Positions 45,701 to 51,851 of a DNA stretch of 64,000 nucleotides are shown one piece after another. Where the stretch lies: assembly GCF_041916735.1 (NCBI RefSeq), contig NZ_JAYRYY010000001.1. One strand, 5' to 3'. Numbering within the stretch: position 1 is the stretch's first letter; the number at the start of each line of letters is the position of its first letter. A model generated the notes under the pieces. It ran no database searches and was not told the origin of the DNA. It was given only the letters and a program-made list of their open reading frames with translations. Position numbers and translations under genes: made by a program. The DNA is from Zoogloea sp016790385 (lineage in GTDB: Bacteria; Pseudomonadota; Gammaproteobacteria; Burkholderiales; Rhodocyclaceae).

Positions 45701-45810
45701 TCAAGGAGCCACAAGACACGCCAAAGCGATCCGACGCATCAGCAATGGACGCGGCCACCCCCAATACGGAACCGCCCAAAACTGGTGCAGACAAAAAGGA
45801 TGGTCAGTAA
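39742..45810 (+). CDS. Giant multidomain protein: two alpha/beta hydrolases, CHAT caspase-like protease and TPR-like C-terminus
   Basis: A 2022-residue protein with no signal peptide or clear membrane helix. Residues of about 220-520 form an alpha/beta hydrolase with an oxyanion HGTGS (His229) and nucleophile Ser294 in THSRGG. Residues of about 595-920 form a second, LCAT/PGAP1-like hydrolase (PGIMGSN; Ser706 in AHSMGG). Residues of about 985-1095 resemble a macro/M17 aminopeptidase N-terminal domain (RGAVVVGLGEMGRLTAGG). A CHAT domain follows (about 1330-1660) with LPWEML, His1511 in ISAHGIH and Cys1555 in LNCCELG. TPR-like helices fill about 1690-1990. The GTG start has GGAGTCCTCCC upstream. 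Protease and lipase modules in one chain suggest a self- or phage-directed effector (inference). Confidence 0.88.
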   Translation: MTTPALPRLRFVTSAETSPGRKPTPPLAILSPANRGDSNGEVDALLANVAVEKTWEIGLETRGRDTRDELLPPDTRLLALEADDGLTVFIRADALSDRLDRLADTRPELRRADGSLDLSALRPRDARNRGVGEWVWRKLSTLTLSDDAVIRAAREKLAELTGNAVEDLIVAAGSHAGAKAIVWAIEARGRNAPGLYPWDGGAINPQARLLADNPNVRSLVDKPGLVFIHGTGSHTLGSFGQLPGSQSWQALKKAFEGRLFGFEHHTFSESPIDNALALAAVLPERARFSIVTHSRGGLVGDLLCIDVSAGNDEGLAALIRDYQPTPRKNARDDKRVTAEQQAFVKQEQGKLAELVKLLRAKRFQIDRYIRVACPAQGTALLTDNLEVFLSGLLSLIQKAGGWAAGALAAASGPAAVAAAKEATDKGIAVLTRIVLEIANRRLDPRLLPGIEAMLPDAAMGMLLASAPHRSAISMAVIAGDIDGGGLAKRLGTLFTDWMFFDRADNDLVVDTASMYGGLAYQAEARAIFVQSDKVNHFRYFRDDTATADGHPLPSAMLRWLSEPDPAELPEWASRAQPQADLGDTLTNPPPPPSRGNSRAPILVFLPGIMGSNLDADQERVWLSPLGIARGALSRIAMNGKAKVTPSGLLGMAYGKLIKRLAENHEVRLFPYDWRQPLMKVGGQFAGWLRKLLDENPDVPVRILAHSMGGLVVRAAIAHDTTLWEKVIARKESRLVMLGTPNHGAHLFVHTLLGQSDTVRLLARMDLRHSMQDVLDIIAGFPGAIHLLPAPVGTDSNDYYQKDTWLRLAANNNDFWFGSKLGGIPEEAELKEAESFWNTVADTKWVCKAPDRIAYIYGQSDNTPCGIVEQAGQGGIVLRGTPEGDGSVTWASGRLPGLPTERSWLMPVDHMGLTSTEAHFDDIESLLDRGIPSSLGRLPASRGAGARAERDYRAGPPEGFPSPAEAQARLLGGRLRPEVPRSKNRRLKVSVKAMDLRFVHNPVLCGHYRGDPIAGAEGVIDRYLVRGALRQRQQLGIHTGELGNASIVLMPRNTAERHRQTGRGAVVVGLGEMGRLTAGGVTEAVRGGVLRYLLHAADRYGEEQAGTQTGDASSQRAPLHLKLASLLVGTNSALQLDVRESVKAVVLGVLLANRDFANGDGTPNGDSNARRALVSELQFIEVFLDSATSAAHAVCQLGSTLKSELRQMNFQLETGDELSIGDGVRQRLSVSPFTDYWPRLMVSDADQDAADCPPDFSTPRFQPPIPPENLRQLLRIYGCGDKVRDGRLPAPFWLDDSPTVRYAARLKFVYMGDKARAESVVQIRQPGLVEKLCDDRLKSRSPTLYSKGQDFGATLFQLLVPLDFKAAARQAGNLLLMVDETTANLPWEMLEVDGSPMVLQTQVVRQFITTRFRHQVVRTDTLSAYVISEPSTEGFHAQFGGADWKPRIGADGKPEADCLVPLPGAVAEGMTVSRVLSDAGYNVIEAPPDSQATDIFTRLYARPYRLLMISAHGIHARQAADGRHRSGVVLSNGLLLTAAEIGQMESVPDLVFLNCCELGKIGTGGGRLAASLARELIDIGVRCVVAAGWEVNDAAARTFIETFFEQMAEQGASFGKAISEARRACYEAHSGHNTWGAYQAYGDPAFQLKLQGNPARDDTPLRSSHELIDWIEQRRIECRLPDAAQVLDNGKKDDAGFKQLARRIKTRLRHVPENWTGQPQVQHALARLYADFVEEAYDDARAAWLRAIGDDSSRGFVPLAAIEQLANLECRQAERLSLQDGRQEEALTLVESGIARLGFLIALSSEPPDVSAAATRDNPERFALLGSSYKRKAVILARGGKPWKEVAEALTAARDAYARCEGLPGAASDWDPYNTINRLQLDALLGTDTNYAELSDACGRAANARFERSFSFFDAVMPADAKLAGWIHSGEKSVEELDRLYRDAIAGVSATKRDVDSVKAHIRILSDLLNCRSKDGDKERAKTLKSILKEPQDTPKRSDASAMDAATPNTEPPKTGADKKDGQ

Positions 45811-45815
45811 CAGAC

Positions 45816-45850
45816 GCACCATATTGGTTGCAAAAGCCCCACTGTGGTGC
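45816..45850 (+). promoter_or_regulatory. Two tandem NtrC-like binding sites upstream of nasA
   Basis: The consensus GCACC-N5-GGTGC is matched at 45816-45830 (GCACC ATATT GGTTG, 8/10) and 45836-45850 (GCCCC ACTGT GGTGC, 9/10). Their centres are 20 bp apart, two helical turns, so two dimers would bind on the same face. The nearer one is centred about 52 bp upstream of the -24 element, a normal enhancer distance. Confidence 0.7.
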
Positions 45851-45892
45851 TCGACTCAAGCGGAATCAAGCGGAAATGAAGACTCCTGCGCA

Positions 45893-45907
45893 TGGCACAT
45901 GGTTTGC
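45893..45907 (+). promoter_or_regulatory. Sigma-54 (-24/-12) promoter of nasA
   Basis: TGGCAC-N5-TTGC with exact consensus bases and spacing lies 26 bases before the nasA ATG (45934). The AAGGAG ribosome-binding site is between. This is the best promoter match in the window. Confidence 0.88.
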
Positions 45908-45933
45908 TTGTGCTCTGCATCTAAGGAGTGTTC

Positions 45934-48666
45934 ATGGCCGAAACGAAATCCACCTGTTGTTACTGCGGCGTCGGCTGCGGTGTTGTGATTGAACATGAAG
46001 CCGGGCGCATTACCAGCGTCAAGGGCGACCCGGATCATCCGGCCAATTTCGGCCGCCTGTGCACCAAAGGCGCCACGCTGCACCTGTCGAGCGCGCAGGA
46101 AACCCTGACTGCCCGCGCCCTGTATCCCGAGCTGCGCGCCACGCGCGACCAGGCCCGGGAAAGGGTGAGCTGGGACACCGCTCTGGATATGGCGGCCGAC
46201 CGCTTTGCCGACATCATCGCCGAACATGGCCCCGGCGCCGTTGCCGTGTACGGTGCCGGCCAGCTCCTGACCGAGGACTACTACGTCTTCAACAAGCTCA
46301 TGAAGGGCCTCATCGGGAGCAATAATCTCGACACCAACTCCCGCTTGTGCATGTCCAGTGCCGTGGCCGGCTACAAGCTGAGCCTGGGCGCCGATGCGCC
46401 GCCGTGTAGCTACGACGACATCGCGCTCACCCAGGCGCTCTTCATCACCGGCAGCAATACCGCCTTCGCCCACCCGATTGTCTTCCGGCGCGTGGAAGAC
46501 GCCCGCAAGGCCAACCCGGACATGAAGCTGGTGGTCATCGACCCCCGCCGCACCGACACCGCCGAGGCAGCCGACCTGCACCTGCCGCTGCTGCCCGGCA
46601 CCGATATTGCCCTGTACAACGCCATGCTCCACATCATGCTGTGGGAAGGCTGGGTGAATCGGGACTTCGTGGATGCCCATACCGAAGGTTTCGACGCGCT
46701 GAAGAAGATCGTTCGCGAATACACGCCGGCCATGGCCGCCACGATCTGCGGCCTCGACCGCAAGGCCATCGAACAGGCGGCGCAGATCTTTGCCACTTCC
46801 CCGGCAACCATGTCCATGTACTGCCAGGGCTTGAACCAGTTCAGCTTCGGCACCCACAACAATTCGGCCCTCATCAACCTGCATCTGGCCACGGGCCAGA
46901 TCGGCCGTCCTGGCGCCGGCCCCTTCTCCCTCACGGGCCAGCCCAATGCCATGGGCGGTCGTGAGGTGGGCGGCCTGGCCAACCTGCTGTCGGCACACCG
47001 GGACATGGCCAACCCCCAGCATCGTGCAGAAGTCGCGGCCCTGTGGGGCGTGGACAGCGTGCCGGACAAGCCCGGCAAGAGTGCGGTCGAGCTGTTCGAA
47101 GGGCTCAAGTCGGGCGAGGTCAAGGCTGTATGGATCGCCTGTACCAACCCGGCCCAGTCGATGCCCGATCAGGCCATGATCCACGAGGCCCTTCAGCACG
47201 CCGAATTCGTGATTGTCCAGGAAGCCTTCGGCCATACCGAAACCTGTGCCTATGCCGACCTCCTGCTTCCCGCCACCACCTGGGGGGAAAAGGAAGGAAC
47301 CGTCACCAACTCGGAACGCGCCATCACCCGCGTCCGAGCCGCCGTGTCCGCGCCGGGTGAGGCCCGCCACGATTGGGCGATCGTGGTGGACTTTGCCCGG
47401 CGTCTGGGCATCCGGATGGGCAAGGGAGAGCTGGCTGCACGCATGTTCCCCTACGCCACGCCGGAAGAAGTCTGGAACGAACACCGGGAATCAACCCGTG
47501 GACGCGATCTGGACATCACCGGCCTGAGCTACACCCTGCTCGAGACCGCCGGCCCCCAGCAGTGGCCCTTCCCGGAGGGTGCCGATAAAGGCAAGGTTCG
47601 CCTCTACGAAGATGGCGTCTTCCCAACCCCCTCCGGTCGCGCCCGCTTTGTCGCCGTCGAACACCGCATCACGGCCGAATCTCCCAGCGCGCGCTATCCG
47701 CTGCACCTCAACACCGGCCGACTGCGCGACCAATGGCATGGCATGAGCCGCACCGGTCTGGTCGCCCGCCTCTACAGCCATGAATCCGAGCCGCTGCTGC
47801 ACATGCACAAGGATGACATGGAGCGACGTGACCTCAGCAACGGCGACCTGGTGGAGGTGAAGAGCAATCGGGGTTCCGTGGTGTTGAAGGTGATTGAATC
47901 AGCAACCCTGCGCCCCGGCCAAACCTTCGTTCCCATGCATTGGGGCGGTAACACCATGGGCGGGCAAGGCGTGAATGTGCTGCTTCCCCGCAACTTCGAC
48001 CCCACCTCGAAACAGCCGGAACTCAAGCATGCGGCCATCCAGGTGGTCAAATACACCGCCGGCAAGGCCCTGGTGGCGATGCGCCGCTCCGAACCCGATG
48101 CGGACGGCCAGCTCCAGCCCAATCCGCTGGTCGTGATGGACCGCCTGCGCCGCTGGCTGCCCCATTTCCCCTACGCCAGCCTTACCCTGGCTGGCCGCAA
48201 CGCGCCGGTGGTTGTCCTGAAGGCCCGCGGAGAGGAACTGGCGCCGGATCTCCTCGAAGCCCTCGACCGGGATCTGGCCCTTGACGACCCCACTCAGGTG
48301 CTGTCCTACCAGGACAGCCGCAAGGAAGTGGCGAAACGTGCACGGGTGACGGGAGATTCCCTATCGGCCGTGCGGCTGGCCGGCGAGACCAAGGCCGCCG
48401 AATGGCTTGCCGATATGATGGTGCAAGGCCACTCGGCCGCCGCCGTCCGCCCCTGGCTGCTCGCCCCCCTCACCCAGCCGCCTGCCGGTCAGGCCGCACG
48501 GGGCAAGGTGATCTGCAATTGCTTCGACGTGGCGGAAGATGACATTCTTGCCGCTTTCCGCAATGGAGACTCCCTTGAAGTGTTGCAGGCCCGAACCAAG
48601 TGCGGCACCAACTGTGGCTCCTGTGTGCCCGAGTTGAAGCGACTGGCCCAGAGCGTGAAGCACTAG
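45934..48666 (+). CDS. nasA: Assimilatory nitrate reductase catalytic subunit, molybdopterin enzyme
   Basis: A 910-residue NasA-type enzyme. The N-terminal [4Fe-4S] motif is CCYCGVGCG with GRLCTKG downstream. The bis-MGD molybdopterin domains contain NSRLCMSSAVAGYK, the presumed Mo-ligand cysteine region, and DPRRTDTAE. A molydop-binding domain is near 590-720. The C-terminal BFD-like [2Fe-2S] domain has CNCF and TKCGTNCGSC. It reduces nitrate to nitrite in the cytoplasm for nitrogen assimilation. The ATG 45934 follows AAGGAG. A sigma-54 promoter and NtrC-like sites show nitrogen control. nirB/nirD and the nitrate transporter are not in this window, and the next gene is convergent, so it is probably expressed alone or as the last gene of a scattered regulon. 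Confidence 0.95.
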   Translation: MAETKSTCCYCGVGCGVVIEHEAGRITSVKGDPDHPANFGRLCTKGATLHLSSAQETLTARALYPELRATRDQARERVSWDTALDMAADRFADIIAEHGPGAVAVYGAGQLLTEDYYVFNKLMKGLIGSNNLDTNSRLCMSSAVAGYKLSLGADAPPCSYDDIALTQALFITGSNTAFAHPIVFRRVEDARKANPDMKLVVIDPRRTDTAEAADLHLPLLPGTDIALYNAMLHIMLWEGWVNRDFVDAHTEGFDALKKIVREYTPAMAATICGLDRKAIEQAAQIFATSPATMSMYCQGLNQFSFGTHNNSALINLHLATGQIGRPGAGPFSLTGQPNAMGGREVGGLANLLSAHRDMANPQHRAEVAALWGVDSVPDKPGKSAVELFEGLKSGEVKAVWIACTNPAQSMPDQAMIHEALQHAEFVIVQEAFGHTETCAYADLLLPATTWGEKEGTVTNSERAITRVRAAVSAPGEARHDWAIVVDFARRLGIRMGKGELAARMFPYATPEEVWNEHRESTRGRDLDITGLSYTLLETAGPQQWPFPEGADKGKVRLYEDGVFPTPSGRARFVAVEHRITAESPSARYPLHLNTGRLRDQWHGMSRTGLVARLYSHESEPLLHMHKDDMERRDLSNGDLVEVKSNRGSVVLKVIESATLRPGQTFVPMHWGGNTMGGQGVNVLLPRNFDPTSKQPELKHAAIQVVKYTAGKALVAMRRSEPDADGQLQPNPLVVMDRLRRWLPHFPYASLTLAGRNAPVVVLKARGEELAPDLLEALDRDLALDDPTQVLSYQDSRKEVAKRARVTGDSLSAVRLAGETKAAEWLADMMVQGHSAAAVRPWLLAPLTQPPAGQAARGKVICNCFDVAEDDILAAFRNGDSLEVLQARTKCGTNCGSCVPELKRLAQSVKH

Positions 48667-48747
48667 GATGCGGTGAATGGCGCCGGGGTGCGGCCCGAGC
48701 TGGCCCCGGCATGGCAGAAAATTGGCGTTTCCGGTGGTACTTCGGAT

Positions 48748-48762
48748 GCGCACGCGGTGCGC
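48748..48762. other. Small hairpin in the nasA/hydrolase convergent gap
   Basis: A 6-bp stem (GCGCAC/GTGCGC) with a 3-base loop lies in the 125-bp gap between two convergent stops. There is no T-tract, so termination is doubtful. Confidence 0.3.
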
Positions 48763-48791
48763 TCACGCGGACGACGTGGCAGCGTGCCCCG

Positions 48792-49682
48792 TCAGCGGGC
48801 CAGGGCTCTCGCCCGCAGCCAAGCGTGGGTTGCCTCGGCAACCGCTTGGGCCTCGCCCGGCCCGGAGAAGGTGTGGTCAGCGTCGGCAAAACGGGTGATC
48901 TCCAGATCGGAGCGATCCAAAGCCTTGCGCCACTCGGCATTTGCCTTGCAGGCGTCGTCAAACTCCCGCGCCACGTAGTCTCGCCCGCTTAGAAAGATGG
49001 CCACGGGCCCCTTTCTGCTGGCCAGGCCTTGAGCCATTCGTTCCGGGAAGGGGCCACTCCTGCCGTTAGCGGCCTCGACGGGGATATCGGCGGACGCCTT
49101 GCGCCCCGCCGCGTGAACGAAGGAGAACAGACTTCCCAAGGATTTCAGCAGACTCACTTGTCCGCTGCCGAATTTCTTCCAGAAAGAAGGATCGGTGATG
49201 CGCTGGAGGTAATAGTGCTTGAGGAACACCTTGGCCTCGCCCGCCTGGGTATGGACCCAGGGATTGAGTAATACCGCAGCGGCAACCCGAGGATCTTTCC
49301 CGGCTGGATACAGACAGGCTGCGCTGGCACCATCACACAGCCCCCACAGTACGATCTGCTTCAGACCTGGACATGCCCGCAGGAAGGCCCCGATGGCGGC
49401 ATCCACATCCTCATCCACCGATTCAAAATCGCGCGCGGGCCCGGTTGAATCCCCCATGCCGCGGTAGTCGAAGCGCATGCAGGGGACACCCCGGGCGGCC
49501 AGATGGCGTGCCAGAACCACAAACTGCCGGTGGGAGCCGGCGCGGTACTGCGGCCCGCCGACGATGACCAGCACCCCGACCTCGGCCTCTGCCTCGGGTA
49601 CCGACACAACACCCACCAGGGATTCTCCGGCGCACTCGAACAGCACGGCCCGATCCCGCCAGCCTTGCGGGGGATAGCTCAT
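48792..49682 (-). CDS. Exosortase A system-associated hydrolase 1
   Basis: A 296-residue alpha/beta hydrolase. The nucleophile elbow is GLCDGAS with Cys116 in place of serine, as in dienelactone-hydrolase-like members of this family. The motifs IVGGPQYRAGSHRQFV and FDYRGMGDSTG are typical of exosortase-A associated hydrolase 1. Its reaction is unknown; it probably handles an acyl or thioester intermediate of exopolysaccharide or PEP-CTERM modification together with the neighbouring ACP. The ATG at 49682 overlaps the stop of hydrolase 2 (ATGA); the longer frame to 49808 lies inside that gene. It is the last gene of the minus-strand ACP-hydrolase 2-hydrolase 1 trio. Confidence 0.9.
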   Translation of the reverse strand: MSYPPQGWRDRAVLFECAGESLVGVVSVPEAEAEVGVLVIVGGPQYRAGSHRQFVVLARHLAARGVPCMRFDYRGMGDSTGPARDFESVDEDVDAAIGAFLRACPGLKQIVLWGLCDGASAACLYPAGKDPRVAAAVLLNPWVHTQAGEAKVFLKHYYLQRITDPSFWKKFGSGQVSLLKSLGSLFSFVHAAGRKASADIPVEAANGRSGPFPERMAQGLASRKGPVAIFLSGRDYVAREFDDACKANAEWRKALDRSDLEITRFADADHTFSGPGEAQAVAEATHAWLRARALAR

Positions 49683-50512
49683 GAAAACGCCTCCAGCGCG
49701 CTTACCGACGCCGCTATCAGTGGAGGGCAAAGCTCGATTTCCTGGGTTTGCCAGAAGGCCGGGCCGCTTGCCACCTCGGCGCGCACGGGCACCCCGGCGG
49801 CAGACCATCGTTCCACCAGCACACGTAGAGCGGGCGAGACATCCTTGCGATCGGGTGGACCAAGCTCAAATACAGCCACCGGCGCGCCGAACCCAGGCGA
49901 AAGGGCCAGGCTTGCCGCCTCCAGGCCGCCCGCCAGACTCGAAGACAGGCGATAGCCAGCGATCTCCACGGCATCACCGGCCTGAAGACTGCTACGGATG
50001 GCCTCCATGGACGCCTTGGCATCGGCATCGGCAAGCATTTCTCCCGCCGCCTTGAGACGCAGGAACTGATTGAGATGCTGACGACCATTGGTCACCGGCT
50101 GCCACAACAGCAGCGGAGCCACCTTGCCGGAAGAGCGCAACCATTCGGACAGCACAAGCGCCCCGGCGCGCAGCCCCCACAGCGCCAGCGGGCCGGGCAG
50201 ATTGGCTTCGGCCCACGCCCAGGCGTCGCCCAGGTCTGCAACCCAGGCAGCCCAGCTGGCATCGCCAAAATCACCGCCGCTGTCGCCGCAACCGGTCAAA
50301 TCCACCTGAAGGGTATTCCAGCCACAGTCGGCAAATGCCGCCGCCGCAAGGGCCACCATGCGCCGGGATTTGTTCATCTCCTCGGCGAAGGCATGGGCGA
50401 AAATCAGCGTCCCTTTGGGTTCCCTGGCACGGGTCAGCAGGCAGAAGCGGCCCTCTGCTGTCACCCCGCCAGGGAGGAAGAACGCCTCCCGACGGGGCAG
50501 GCTGCCGACCAC
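49679..50512 (-). CDS. Exosortase A system-associated hydrolase 2
   Basis: A 277-residue alpha/beta-hydrolase-fold protein. It has FAHAFAEEMNKSRRM and QVDLTGCGDSGGDFGDASWAAW, both characteristic of the exosortase-A associated hydrolase 2 family. At the nucleophile elbow the sequence is LWGLRAGAL, with Arg115 where Ser or Cys is expected, so it may be catalytically inactive. The GTG start at 50512 follows the ACP stop with no spacer. Gene order ACP-hydrolase 2-hydrolase 1 recurs in XrtA loci. Function unknown; a partner or regulator of hydrolase 1 is plausible. Confidence 0.88.
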   Translation of the reverse strand: MVGSLPRREAFFLPGGVTAEGRFCLLTRAREPKGTLIFAHAFAEEMNKSRRMVALAAAAFADCGWNTLQVDLTGCGDSGGDFGDASWAAWVADLGDAWAWAEANLPGPLALWGLRAGALVLSEWLRSSGKVAPLLLWQPVTNGRQHLNQFLRLKAAGEMLADADAKASMEAIRSSLQAGDAVEIAGYRLSSSLAGGLEAASLALSPGFGAPVAVFELGPPDRKDVSPALRVLVERWSAAGVPVRAEVASGPAFWQTQEIELCPPLIAASVSALEAFS

Positions 50513-50788
50513 TCAGCCGAGCTTTCCGTTCACGAAATCGACAAGCGAACCGACCGTTGCAAAGGTGGATCCGTCAATCTCGTCGTCTTCCACGACAAAG
50601 CCGAAGCGCTCTTCCATCATGTTGATAAGACCGACGACTGCCATGGAGTCAAGATCGGGCAGGGCACCCAGCAGCGGGGTATCCAGCTCGAACCGGGCAG
50701 CCGCGCCACCCAGACTCAAGACTTCATCGAGAATCGACAACACTTCGTTCTTCGTATCCAAGAGCAGACTCCAGTCGGGAATATCCAA
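50513..50788 (-). CDS. Acyl carrier protein, exosortase locus
   Basis: A 91-residue ACP-like protein. The phosphopantetheine attachment site is Ser48 in LDSMAVVG (DSM instead of the usual DSL), followed by the acidic helix and a C-terminal VGSLVDFVNGKL. It would carry an acyl or amino-acyl group as a thioester. It sits directly before the two exosortase-associated hydrolases and near the acyl-CoA/AMP ligase and PLP decarboxylase, which together look like an amino-acid activating and loading set. An AT-rich TATAAT (minus strand, 50847-50852) lies 59 bases upstream and could be a -10, but no -35 is evident. Confidence 0.9.
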   Translation of the reverse strand: MDIPDWSLLLDTKNEVLSILDEVLSLGGAAARFELDTPLLGALPDLDSMAVVGLINMMEERFGFVVEDDEIDGSTFATVGSLVDFVNGKLG

Positions 50789-51022
50789 GTATTCAGATGC
50801 AAACCCGCCCCGGGAAGGCCGGAAATGGCAGGCTTGTTATCGTTGCATTATATGCGACACGCTCCGCCGAGGGACCGTGAAGTAGGTTGCGGCGCAACAG
50901 TAGCAAGGACAACCGGGAGAAATTTTCCTTATTTTGCGTTTTTCCACAGTTGGCCGGACAGCATGGGGGTTACCTTTGGCGCCGCCAGCCCCCGCCATTC
51001 CAACCCCTGGCTCAGTCTTACG

Positions 51023-51718
51023 ATGCCCCTCCAACGCATTCGCACCACCTACAAACAGCTCGGCGCCCTAGACGGAAGCCTCTATTACCTGAGCGTCCTG
51101 CTTGCGCGGGTCAGCCTCGGCCATGCCCGCCTGATCCGCTATTACCTTGTCGCCCAGCCCGTCCACGGGGAAGCGGCGTGCCGCCCATCGGCCAAGAATC
51201 CGGTCACCGAACTCGCTCCCGACGATCCGCTGATCGCGTCCTTCCCCCGCCCCCCCGCCGTCATTGCCCGGCGCATCAGTGACAAGGCCCAGTGTTTCGT
51301 GGCCCGGTCGGGCAATGAATTCGCCGGATTCCTGTGGCTCGCCTACGGTGCTTACGACGAGGACGAGGTGCGTTGCCGCTACGAACTGACCGATTCAGAC
51401 ACCTGCGTATGGGACTATGACGTCCACGTCGAACCTCAACATCGCATCGGCCGGACCTTCGCGCGGCTTTGGGACGCCGCCAACGCTCACCTCACACGGC
51501 GCGGCATGCGCTGGAGCATGTCGCGCATCTCTGCCTTCAACCCGACCTCTCTCGCCGTCCATGGCCGGCTCGGGATCAACACGCTGTATAGCGCCACCTT
51601 CATTTGCCTCGGCCCCCTCCAGCTCAGCCTCATAGGCGCCGCGCCGTGGTTTCATGTCAGCCTTTCGGACAGCTCCCGGCCCGTGCTCGGGCTCGCCCCG
51701 CCAAGCCGTCAACACTGA
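51023..51718 (+). CDS. GNAT-family acyltransferase, exosortase locus
   Basis: A 231-residue protein with a GNAT-like core: AKQCF-type entry strand (CFVARSGNEFAGFLWLAYG), then WDYDVHVEPQHRIGRTFARLWDAANAHL, where the pyrophosphate loop is degenerate, and MRWSMSRISAFNPTSLAVHGRLG, a typical GNAT C-terminal helix-strand pair. It probably acylates a sugar or amino group of the polysaccharide. The ATG at 51023 starts MPLQRIRTTYKQ; an in-frame start upstream at about 50963 is possible, and the long frame back to 50075 lies over minus-strand genes and is spurious. It is divergent from the ACP gene. Confidence 0.75.
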   Translation: MPLQRIRTTYKQLGALDGSLYYLSVLLARVSLGHARLIRYYLVAQPVHGEAACRPSAKNPVTELAPDDPLIASFPRPPAVIARRISDKAQCFVARSGNEFAGFLWLAYGAYDEDEVRCRYELTDSDTCVWDYDVHVEPQHRIGRTFARLWDAANAHLTRRGMRWSMSRISAFNPTSLAVHGRLGINTLYSATFICLGPLQLSLIGAAPWFHVSLSDSSRPVLGLAPPSRQH

Positions 51719-51851
51719 GCCGGGGAAGCACTATTTCGCAAAATTAATGACGTGTGTCGGTTAAACTCCGCGCCTCGATTCAGCTTAGATTCCCCGTCGT
51801 CCGCCGAGCTCGCCGGCTTCGCCGGGCCGTCGCCCCGAATGCAGAGAGTTC

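Noticed and set aside
50847..50852. A perfect TATAAT on the minus strand upstream of the ACP gene.
   Set aside because: No -35-like element is found at 15-19 bases, so I do not list it as a promoter.
50075..51022. A long plus-strand frame continuous with the GNAT-like gene.
   Set aside because: It lies opposite the well-supported ACP and hydrolase 2 genes; the real protein begins near 51023.
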